The notes beneath the pieces are model-generated. The model did not search any database. It was not told the origin of the DNA and saw nothing but the letters and a program-made list of their open reading frames with translations. The translations under genes were made by a program, and so were the position numbers. This document shows, piece by piece, positions 50,640 to 64,000 of a DNA stretch of 64,000 bases. Numbering within the stretch: position 1 is the stretch's first letter; each line of letters starts with the position of its first letter. The DNA is from Cycas panzhihuaensis (lineage: Eukaryota > Cycadophyta): the NCBI GenBank assembly GCA_023213395.1, contig CM041465.1, forward strand, positions 5,394,001-5,458,000, written 5' to 3'.

Positions 50640-52112
50640 GGAACTTGATTTTTCCTAATGCCTTTATGAAGATATCTACTATTTGATCTTCTATGCCATT
50701 ATACACAAACTCAATTTCACCTGCTTGGACCAATTCCTAAATGAAGTGATGTTGAATCTCAATATGCTTAGTTCTATTATGGAAAACTAAATTGTGAGTT
50801 ATTTGAATGGTGCTTTTATTATCATACCAAATCTTAGTAGGGCATTTCTGTTCCATTTGAAGATCATGTAGAAGTCATTGCAACCATATTGTCTCACATG
50901 CACCTAAAACTACTACTTTGTATATTACTTCTGCTGTAGATAAGGAAACTATATTTTATTTCTTTATTCTCTATATAATAGTTGCTAAACCTAAACTAAA
51001 TGCATATCCTAAAGTAGATTTTCTATCATCAATATCTCCTACCCAATCAGAATCTATGTATCCAATCAACCTAAAGTTTGGTGAAGATATGTAGCGTAAT
51101 CCATAATCTGTTGTACCTTTCAAGTATTGTAAAATCTGCTTAGTTGCTTACTAATGAGTGGATTTAAGATCTTGCATGAAACTTAAGACTACACTGACTA
51201 CATGCATAATATTAATTTGTGTTAATGTTAAATATATTAGGCTACTGATCAATTGCTTATAAAGAGTGGGATTCATTGGTGTAGAATTATTAAATTTAGA
51301 TAACTTAATGCCAACTTATATAGGTGTAGCTAAGGCTTTGTAATCACTTATCTTGAACTTTTAGAGTAAGTCAAAGGTATACTTTCTTTGTAAAATGAAA
51401 ATACCATCATTATCTTGCCATACTTCTAATCCTAAGAAGTAATACATCAAACCCAAGTCAATCATTTTAAATTCTTTACACATATCATCCTTGAATTTTT
51501 GTGAAAGGTGGGAGTCATTTCCTGTAAATATAAGGTCATCTACACAAAGTCCCACTATCAAGATGGCATCTCCCTTGATTTTGATATATAAATTTGGATC
51601 CAATTAAGTTCTTTTAAATCCTTAGTCTCTAAAATATTTATCAATTTGAGAGTACTATGCTCTAGGTACTTGTTTTAATCCATAAAGTGCCTTTTTTAGT
51701 TTGTACATTTTATCTTCTTTCCCATTGACTTTAAAACCTTTTGGCTAATGGAAATAGATGTCTTCTTTAATACAACGATTAAGGAATACACTTTTGACAT
51801 CCATTTGATGAACATCCTAACCTTTTTGGGTAGCTAAACTCAACATCATATAGATTGTCTCCATTTATGCAATAGAAGCAAAAGTTTCGCTATAGTCTAT
51901 ACCTTCCCTTTGGGCAATCCTTTGGCCATGAGTCTAGCCTTATATTTATCAATTGATCTATTAGATCTAAATTTGGTCTTATAGGCCCATTTGATTCCAA
52001 TATGCTTCTTATTGGGAGGAAGGTCAATAAGTTTCCATGTATCATTCTTCACTATGGAATTATATTCTCTAATCATCATGAGTATTATCCTTCTAAAATA
52101 TATATGGCTCAT
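50640..52112 (-). pseudogene. Copia C reverse transcriptase and RNase H
   Basis: RT starts with [20 protein letters not shown] and IGIKWAYKTKFRSNRSIDKY (52112-51897). After many stops comes DPNLYIKIKGDAILIVGLCVDDLIF (51603-51520), where the catalytic YVDD is CVDD, and [20 protein letters not shown]. The RNase H part (51350-50640) is recognisable only by order and short blocks and contains numerous stops. Even with open frames the Tyr-to-Cys change in YVDD would be expected to impair the polymerase. The sequence is clearly older than the copia B counterpart. Confidence 0.82.
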
Positions 52113-52739
52113 AAGTTTCCATGAATTGACTCATAAGGGTAAATTTTACCCTATGTGAATGAGTGTATCTTCTATTAAAGTCATTATCTAGAATATTGTC
52201 AAAGTTATGGTTCCTTTGAACCCATCTAGGAAACCTTTGTAGTGGAGGTTAAGAGGAGGTTCCCTCCCCACCTGGTACACTAATGTTTAGTCTTGGGTCC
52301 TATCTAAGTGGCACATATGTGGACCTAGTAGTTAAGTCAAGGTTTATCATAACATTTTTGCCTTTGTCTTGAACATAATCAAAGTGACAATAATCATTTT
52401 TTTTGAACATAACATCCCTTCTCATCATGACCTTTCGTGCTTTGGGATCATATACTTTATAAGATTTGGAAATATCACTATAGCCAATAAATATGCATTT
52501 AATACTTTTATCATCTAGCTTAGTCCTCTTTTATTCAAGGACATGGACATAAGCTAGGCAACCAAAGATTCTTAAATGGTAGATACTAGGTTTGTATCCA
52601 ATCCATGCTTCTTTAGGTGTCATCCACCTAAGGGCCTTGGTGGTATACCCATTAAGTAAGTAGACAATAGTATGGATAACTTCTACCTAGAATTCATGTC
52701 CCAACTTTTTATATTTTAACATACACCTAGCCGTTTCAA

Positions 52740-53358
52740 TTATGGTGTAATTCTTTCATTTAGCCACCCCATTTTATTAAGGGGTGCAAGAATTGGTGAG
52801 TTATCTCCTAATGCCATGATGTGTGTAATAGGTATTAAACTCGTTTGAAATAAACTCTCCCCTATTATCTAATCTTAGGGAGAGTATTTTATGTCCACTT
52901 TGCCTTTCCACAAAGATTTTAAAGTCAACAACGCATTTTAATACATCTAATTTAAACTTTAAGAAATAGACCCAAGTTTTCCTTATGTGGTCATCAATGA
53001 ATGTAAGGAAGTATTTAACGGCTACTAATGAACAAACATCTATAGGGCCATAAAGATATGTATAGATTAGATGTAGTGGTCCTTTTTCTCTATAGCTACC
53101 ATCAAGAAAACTTTCTCTATATTGTTTTCCTAAGAGACAACCTTCATAAATATCTTTGTCAGTTTTAATATGAGGTAGCCCATCAACCATATCCATTTTC
53201 TTTATGAGAGCTAAACTATTATAATTTAGGTGGCCAAATCTTTTATGCCACATATTACTACCAAAATAGACTATAGTTCTTAAAGCATAGTTATCTGATG
53301 GGGTGAGAACTAGCTTGAAGAGTCTATCCTTGGTTGTTTTTCCTTTCGTAACTACCAC
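52740..53358 (-). pseudogene. Copia C GAG-pre-integrase and integrase core
   Basis: The 185-codon open segment (53358-52801) begins KGKTTKDRLFKLVLTPSDNY and has the zinc His pair in MWHKRFGHLNYNSLALIKKM. In the Cys pair the first is Tyr (IYEGC). The core has FIDDHIRKTWVYF and LSLRLDNRGEFISN, so two acidic residues are retained, but the SDNGG motif is altered to LDNRG. The part with the third acidic residue (52800-52740) is shifted and has stops. It lies between protease and RT. Confidence 0.82.
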
Positions 53359-53430
53359 TTTATTCTTTATCTTATCCTTAATGGTACATTCACCATTGTC
53401 AAATATAACTTTATAGTCTTAACCCATCAT

Positions 53431-53961
53431 CTATCCTATTGATAAAAAAATTTTCTTCAAAGCTAGAACATAGAGCACATCATCAAGATGTCGATATTCA
53501 CCTGATTTTATCTTTAGGATGATGTTACCTCTTTTAATAGTTTCATGTGAGGTGTCATCACCAAATAGAATGGATCCCTTTCTAGTTCTATCAATGGTTT
53601 GAAATATCTGTTGTTTATGGTTTATGTGAGTAGAGTAACCAAAATTGATATATTGACAGTCTTCTTCTTTCTCAAGTACAACAAAGTAGAATATGAATAG
53701 TCTATCATTTTCCCTTATTTCAAAAACTGTATTGTCACTTCCCCTTATAGGAGGGTTATTCTTGGAAAAATACCTGTCTTCTAGTTGACCAACTTTATTG
53801 TAAAATGAATAGTGAATTGGATCCCTCCTTTGATAACTAAGACTCATACTTTGAGGATTGGTTCTATCAATAATGGATGGTCTTCCTCTCTCTAAATGTG
53901 GAGCTTGATTATCCCTTTGTCCATTATGAGGATAATTGAAGTTAGACCTTTGAGAGTTCAT
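53431..53961 (-). pseudogene. Copia C protease region
   Basis: A 176-codon open segment starts within the hydrophilic tail of gag (NSQRSNFNYPHNGQRDNQAP) and continues into the protease with CQYINFGYSTHINHKQQIF. The active-site Asp-Ser-Gly is Asn-Phe-Gly (about 53640), so the catalytic Asp is lost although the frame is open. Downstream SILFGDDTSHETI and DDVLYVLALKKIFLSIG are normal. The gag zinc knuckle near 53800 has lost its cysteines (FYNKVGQLEDRYF). Confidence 0.8.
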
Positions 53962-54825
53962 ATGGCCTTGACAATTGTGGCAACATTGGTTTGCCTCTTA
54001 GTGCCTTTCTTGAATTTGATATCTAGTATGACTAGGATTTATTTGGTTTGCTCCTTGATTTCTTAGGTGTTTAGCTTGATATCTATCTTGTTATTCTTGA
54101 TGTACTTCTTGTCTAGGGTGTCTTTCTCTCTCCCTTAAGGTTTGATCCCTAGATTTTAAACTTTTAGCTTATGAGTTTGACTTAATCATAGCCTTGGTTG
54201 GAAATACATGCTCTAATGATTCACTTATGTTCCTTTTCTTCTCAATTGCTATTAACATGGAACTTAATTGTTCAATTTTTAGGGTACTTAGATCCTTTGA
54301 AACTTTTATACTGGTTACCACTATTTCAAATCCTTTTATTTCACCAACACATCTTAAAATTCTGTCAACAACCCTTTATTTAGTTAAAGTTTTACTAATG
54401 GATCTCATATGGTTTATAAGGTCTTGAACCTTGGTTATGAGTTCAATAATAGAATTATTAGGTATCATTCTCAAATTCCCAAATCTACTTCTCAAGGTTT
54501 GCAACTTAGATGAGGTTAACCCTTTATAAATAAGTTGTAAAGTATCCCAAGCCTCCTTAAATTTGGTTGCCTCACTCACCTTGGGAAATATGTGATCCTC
54601 TAGGGTACAAAAAATCAAAACAAGGGTCTCATTATCCTTCTTTACATTCTCCTTGAATGTCAATTTCTCTAGATTAGTTACATTTTGACTTGGTTCACTG
54701 TATCATGTCTTCATAATATCCTACATGTCCTTAGTAATGAGGATGGGTCTCATCCTCCTACTCTAATTTAAGAAGTTAGATCCATTAAATTTAGGAATAA
54801 TAATGTTGAAAAAACTAACTGCCAT
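53962..54825 (-). pseudogene. Copia C gag
   Basis: Gag starts at the ATG at 54823-54825 (MAVSFFNIIIPKFNGSNFLN), hits a stop where Trp is expected, then has SRRMRPILITKDM. The open segment 54663-54376 contains ENVKKDNETLVLIFCTLEDH, KFKEAWDTLQLIYKGLTSS and MRSISKTLTK, parallel to copia B. The part between 54375 and 53962 has several stops. It is the same lineage as copia B, judged by nearly identical motif wording. Confidence 0.82.
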
Positions 54826-55790
54826 TATATCTCTAATAAAGTTTTATCAAGAGTCTCCCAAAGTTATAGATTTCCAAATAAAGTTTTAAAAAGTGTCTCT
54901 CAAAGTTATAGATTTCCAAATAAAGTTTTGAAAAGTTTCCTAGTTCCTAAGAAGTTTTCTAGGCTCTCAGTTTATGGGTCTCCAAGGGAAACCTTTGGTT
55001 GCTATCCTATCTAATGGCATCTTCCCACAAGTGGAAAATTAGAGACTTAATATACCGATACATGAGCACGTAGCTTGATATACCTCAGTACACAAGCTAC
55101 AAACTCAAGTTATTACCATATTGAAAAATATATTCAAATCATATTTCAATCCATGTTGAAGAGCATAATATCATTTCCATACATTGGGTGGTATTGATGA
55201 ATACAAGGTTTTTGAGATCCAAATTACATATTCGAGAGGCAGTTAGGAGCTAGTCTCAACCTCAATTCAAAATAATATAAAGAATAAATGAAGCATTAAA
55301 ATAAACCTACCATAATAGCTTTGGTGGCCTACACACTCCCAATGCAAATATTATGTAATGCACATGAACTTAATAATAAGGTGCTCAATATGGATCAATA
55401 AGGGTGAATCTTATATAACTAACTTTTGCATTATATAATCTACCTCTTAGATTTCCTTAATATAGAAGTAATCTAATAGTGATTAGCATTTTGTACCCTA
55501 CTATAAGTATAAGTACTTAATGGATTCATAGAACATATATGGATTATATAAATAAATACCCCTCTTACAACAAATATTAAAATGATCCCTTTTCCCCTTA
55601 TTATTTCTCCTTTGCCACACTTTGAAGGAACATAGGAGAGGGCCCTCAAAATCATATTCATGACTTTTATTTACTATGCTCTTGATGGAAATAGAATTGC
55701 ATTCTTCTTTACCTTCTCTTCTTGTGTTCACTTTTTGGGATGCACTTAAATGGTTTTATTGATCACCCCCTCATTTGATTTTCATGTTTC
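54826..55790. other. Copia C leader and unassigned AT-rich sequence
   Basis: The first 200 bp match parts of the copia B leader (TTTTCTAGGCTCTCAGTTTATG, CCTTTGGTTGCTATC) and contain a 46-bp direct repeat (CAAAGTTATAGATTTCCAAA at about 54858 and 54902). Beyond about 55100 nothing is recognisable. A short minus-strand frame at 55473-55661 has no known relative. Confidence 0.45.
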
Positions 55791-56720
55791 GACATCTTCT
55801 TGATTATATTATTACTTATTTTGATATAGAGAAACCTTTTAACTTAGGTATCAAAAATCTCACATCTACTAAATAAGGACTTGAGGAGTCTTGTTAAGAA
55901 TTTTCTAAGAGATTTCAAGATTTAGTCATTGCCTCCAAATATGAATATCTTAATAGTCTTCTTGTTGAATTATTCTTAAATGTTCTTAGGCCATAACTTC
56001 ACCTTGAAGTATTAAGGATGAATCTTATCTCTTATGAATATGCCTTTAATAAGTCTCTCACTTTTGAGACATCTGAGATTTAAGTTGGTCTTAAATCCAC
56101 ACTTAAGACATTCATGCAAAAATCTAATAAAGCTGAATCTTTTAAACTGATCATATAAGACAAGTTGTTAGACCTATTTACTTTAGCACTTTATGCATTA
56201 GAATGTAAGTTAGGTTTCACTTAAATCAATGTTGGAAACACATAAAAAGAGGATATATCTAAAACCATTACTCTTTCTAAAAACTAAATTCCTCCACCTA
56301 AAGGTTATGCTAAAAGGTGGTGTACTTTTCATAAAATAAAAATTTACCTAGATGATGATTATTAGGCTTTACATAAAATTAAGGCTCAATCTCATTACTT
56401 TAATTAATCTAAGTTAATTAATATAAACCTATATATAATAATCCCTTTCCTAATCACATAAATATATTGATAGGGGAATAATATTTCTAAAGTAAAGGAA
56501 TAATAAATGACCATCTAAATTAGAGACTTATTCTTCATCTTAAAAAGTGAATCAATTGCCCAAAAGTAAGCAACCTAGTCCTTATAAGGAGAATCTTCCT
56601 CAATGATATACTAATAAGGGAAAACAAATCATTAGCATGATTTACCCAATTGACACTACTAAAAAACTCAAAGGTAAATAGATTATACAGGAGCCTTCAT
56701 CTTCACAAGATCATGAGCTT
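55791..56720 (+). pseudogene. Tat-like Ty3/gypsy gag remnant
   Basis: The plus strand has weak but ordered similarity to Tat-lineage Gag. Around 56310-56390 it reads KRWCTFHKIKIYLDDDY, a stop, then ALHKIKAQ, which corresponds to the C..H...G..T..C..L...IE zinc-binding region with the glycine and the last Cys lost. Upstream only scattered blocks are seen. Stops are frequent. The call depends on the clear protease and RT that follow in the same orientation. Confidence 0.5.
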
Positions 56721-56949
56721 CCTGCTTTGCTAAGATTCTTATAAGATCCATATGCTTTCATTCTAGTTACCCACTCATCCATACTTACTAAAGGGAAACT
56801 TTATTCTATTATGGACAAATTACAATATATCATAGCTAGTATTTACATCTTAGATATTTTATCATCCTAATCAAACTCACCAACTCTTAGAAACCCTAAG
56901 TATTATATATTTATATTTGCATACAAAATAATTAAGAATTATTATTACC

Positions 56950-57400
56950 TTTAATCAATTAAAACCCCCTTCTAAAACTCATCATATAATTAATTCACTA
57001 TCTTCTATCTTTATTCTTTTAGAGGTTGGAGATGTTTATTTGGAACACATTTTAGTAGATGATGGATCCTCTATTAATGTAATGCCTATTAAATTGATGT
57101 CAAACTTAATATTTAAGCCTATGAAGATGTCTCCTTGGATTACCATGGATATGAAAACATAATTACAAAACCTTTAGGCATGGTCATACTTCTAGTTACC
57201 ACTAAAGATAAAATTATAAATAATGAAATCACTCTTATTGATAAAAATTTGGATTATAACTTCTTATTGGGTCATCCTTGGTTGAATTATATAGGGGTAG
57301 TATACTTTTCCCTATTTGATGAACTTAAGTACATCCATGATAATAAGGTTTATATTAGTAAATATACTATTGCTTTTAATTTTCTATTTTTATAATCTCA
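56950..57400 (+). pseudogene. Tat-like gypsy retropepsin
   Basis: HIILVDDGSSINVMPI-like sequence at about 57040-57090 (in frame: LEHILVDDGSSINVMPIKLM) contains the Asp-x-Gly-Ser-Ser active site of plant gypsy proteases. After one frame change the 86-codon open segment 57135-57395 continues with GMVILLVTTKDKIINNEITL and NFLLGHPWLNYIGVVYFSLF, the highly conserved L-L-G-R-P-W-L motif with Arg replaced by His, and ends in LKYIHDNKVY. This wording is typical of the Tat/Ogre branch rather than of chromoviruses such as the one at 16.8-23.6 kb. Confidence 0.78.
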
Positions 57401-58330
57401 TAAAATTCCTTCATATAATGAATGGAAGCCTTATGATTTCTCCCTTTAGGGTTGGTTCTTATGGAGTCTTACCTATAGTTCCATCTGACATAGAGAATGC
57501 TTTTGTGGAACTCAACTTTTTTGTTTAGTCAACTTCTTATATCATGTGATTTTTGAAACTAACAAGCCTCATGAAGTCCCCTTAACTTCTTCACCTATTT
57601 AGGATTATATTTTCTTTTCCTTTATTGATGAAGAACTCATTATTAATTCCTCTCCTTATAATATAGACTTAACATTTCATTAATTAGAGCCTATTCACAT
57701 CACTACTTCGAATGATTTTTGTATTTAAAACCTTATATCATTAAAGAGTCTAAACTATGATGATGCCTCACTAGTATCTATGTTTGCTCCTTAGTCATTA
57801 GGTCATACTTTGATATTGATTATTTTAAGAATGATGAAGTTTATTATTGAGTTCATGATAAATCCTCACATATGACTTCTACTTAATCATCATAAATTAG
57901 GTTTTTAGAAGTCCATTTCACCTATTTCTATTAGGAATCTTTCCATAAAAGAGTTATTTCCTTGATTGCTCATGTGCTACCTTATTATGAGGAAGGGAAT
58001 GCTATGAATTTGGGAGGCATTATTAATATTTATCTTGAAACTAAAGATAATCCTTAGATTGTTAAGATTGGTTATGAATGCATATCTTTTAAAATTACTC
58101 AATATAAACAATTATTTATAAAATTTTCTAATGTTTTTACTTAGGACTATATTGATATACCTAGTATTAATCCTAGTATCATTGTTTATAACATTAATAT
58201 TTATCTCAAAGTGTTCCCATATCATTAGAAATATAAACCCATTTGTTCTAAAATTTTTGCTACAATAAAAAATAGAGATTAAAACATTTACTCTAAGCAA
58301 GATTTATTAAGTCCATTAATTATCCTACTT
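57401..58330 (+). other. Tat-like gypsy linker between protease and RT
   Basis: No named domain is visible. The long spacer between protease and RT is normal for this lineage. Frequent TAG/TAA codons are present. Short acidic blocks can be read in alternating frames. Confidence 0.5.
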
Positions 58331-58900
58331 GGGTCTTAAATATAGATCTTGTCACAAAGAAGAATGACTCAATTTGTACTTGTGTGGACATTTAGAAATA
58401 TCAATAAAGCATGTCATAAAGATACATTTCCTTTACCTTTTATTGATTAAATTATCATAAGGGCTTTTGATTTTAAGATTATGTTTCTTATAAATGGTTT
58501 CTTTGGTCGTAACTGGATTCAAATTTCCTAATTTGATCATCATAAAACAATGTTTACTATACCTTGGGATTTAATTTATTACAAAGTGATGTCCTTTTAT
58601 ATAAAAATCATAGGTGCTATACATCGATGATCCATGCAACTTACTTTCAATGATATCATTAATAAAATCATTAAAATTTATGTTGGTCACATATTAGGCC
58701 TCTCACATATACATGAAGATTGCATTTGTGACCTTTGCTTGATATTTGAATGTTTATGTAAATATTCTATTCATCTTAATCCAACTAAATATATGTTTAT
58801 TATCATGACAAGTAAACTCTTATGTTTTATAATTTTGTATGATGGAATTATGCTGACCTTGATAAGGTGAAAGGCATTTTGGACATGCCACCACCTAAGA
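58331..58900 (+). pseudogene. Tat-like gypsy reverse transcriptase
   Basis: Motifs in order: TKKNDS, a CVD-type block merging into RNINKACHKDTFPLPFID, a degraded central part with FLINGFFGRNWIQIS, HHKTMFTIPWDLIYYKVMSF, then an open 78-codon segment (58634-58870) with MQLTFNDIINKIIKIYVGH. Here YVDD is YVGH, so both catalytic Asp are lost. It continues LNPTKYMFIIMTSKLLCFII. The wording (N-K-A-C-P-K-D, L-N-P-x-K-C-x-F) is that of plant gypsy elements of the Tat branch. Confidence 0.78.
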
Positions 58901-59440
58901 TAAAAAAAAAATCTTTCTTAGAGCATCTTAATTTATTATGACATTTCCTTAAAGAATTTGCTTTCATCATGTGACCCCTCAAAGACCACCTTAAGAAAGA
59001 TACACCATTTGTTTATACCTCTAAAGTTTAATAGGCCTTTGAATCAATTAAAACATACTTTGATATCTACACCATTATTAGTACCATCTTGATTTGATTG
59101 GATTTTTTTGCTATATACATCTACCATTAAAACGTTTTTAGGGGGATGCTTGCCTAGAAGTATAATTCAACTAATAAGAGAGCTATCTACTTCACCAATC
59201 AAACTTTAGTATTAGCTAAACTAAACTATAATTGGGTAGAGAAACATTATATAGTTTGGTCTTCAAAATAAAGAAGTTTAGGCATTATCTTTTCAAAAAT
59301 ATCACACATGTCATAGTCTAAATTGACCCTCTTTGTTAATGGGTACTTATAAATCTAAAAAGAGAATGGTAGTCATTGAGCAATTAGATGATATATCTCC
59401 CTATAATGATGTGGATGATCTTATTAATGATTAATTTCTA
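58901..59440 (+). pseudogene. Tat-like gypsy RNase H remnant
   Basis: After the RT connection (short blocks with many stops), 59200-59280 reads QTLVLAKLNYNWVEKHYIVW, the conserved helix with the catalytic Glu of the gypsy RNase H. The reading continues with a segment RMVVIEQLDDISPYNDVDD that resembles the acidic spacer following the RNase H in this lineage. No integrase follows before the microsatellite at 59730, so the element is truncated on its 3' side. Confidence 0.6.
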
Positions 59441-59729
59441 TATAGATATTTATTTTATATCGATATTTTATAATTTTATAATTAGTAGAAATACATTATT
59501 CTTTATTTGTAAGACTAAGATCTTGAAGGAAGAGGCCTTAAAGTTATCTTCAACCTAGGATTTGTAACACAAGGAGAATAAATATATGTAAATAAAAATA
59601 AGGAGGTCAAATTAATTAAGCCTCTAAAATCACTCTCTCTTCATTTATATATTCATCATGCATTACGTAAGTTGTTGTCTTATATATGTTAAAACTAATA
59701 ATGTCACCTTCATTACCATGTAATTTACA
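59441..59729. other. Short AT-rich spacer
   Basis: No feature is visible. It may be the last readable part of the gypsy element before the microsatellite. Confidence 0.4.

Positions 59730-64000
<4,271 letters not shown>

Larger units (their letters stand above)
50587..54825 (-). mobile_element. Copia C internal region (5' LTR not found)
   Basis: The internal region of a copia element is closely similar in domain order and wording to copia B but much more decayed. PPT, RNase H, RT, integrase, protease and gag follow one another from left to right in reverse order of transcription. Neither PBS nor 5' LTR could be found right of 54825, so the element is probably truncated or its LTR is too diverged to see by eye. 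It was the target of copia B. Confidence 0.82.

Overview
The window is plant nuclear DNA and holds no host gene that I can support. It is built almost entirely of decayed retrotransposons and very long AT-type microsatellites. The plant assignment rests on Ty1/copia and Ty3/gypsy elements primed by initiator Met-tRNA (motif TGGTATCAGAGC), a chromodomain at the end of a gypsy integrase, a Tat-like gypsy polyprotein, and L1-type LINEs with a zf-RVT zinc-binding domain and a C-terminal RNase H. The amount of nested, inactivated sequence suggests a large genome. I cannot name the species.

Layout. 1-5420 holds LTR and internal fragments of several copia-type elements: an LTR with primer-binding site (PBS) at 759-1049, a repeat at 2990-3603, and a plus-strand RT scrap, polypurine tract (PPT) and LTR at 4098-4890. 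5421-6272 is a (TA)n array. 7181-16300 contains two related LTRs in opposite orientation, D (minus) and E (plus), each next to a four-fold tandem iteration of the PBS region. A full-length copia (A, 7293-13306, TSD GAAGG) sits inside the LTR of D. E appears to run from 15834 to about 27507 and is split by a full-length gypsy chromovirus (16846-23626, TSD GAAAC). 27635-29762 and 31771-36712 are two L1 LINE remnants separated by 2 kb of SSR. 36694-39080 is a tandem duplication of a 1270-bp LINE-tail-plus-SSR unit. 41.9-54.8 kb is copia C (minus), whose 3' LTR is split by copia B (42173-50469, TSD AACTT). 55.8-59.4 kb is a Tat-like gypsy fossil on the plus strand. 59730-64000 is SSR interrupted by a 0.4-kb LINE 3' end.

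Microsatellite arrays of TA, CA/TG, TACA and GTAT type add up to about 9.8 kb, roughly 15% of the window. All LINE ends visible here touch or lie within about 110 bp of such arrays. Every polyprotein is broken by stops and frameshifts. Many stops look like C-to-T change at former CHG or CG sites, as expected of methylated, silenced plant DNA.

The most unusual points are the iterated PBS arrays of D and E, the LINE/SSR boundary pattern, the strand-biased and positionally graded interruptions in the 5.4-kb TA array, the TG/CA palindromes inside the SSRs, and a GC-rich 91-bp tandem repeat in the very long leader of copia B. I found no CRISPR, operon-like system, rRNA or intact tRNA.
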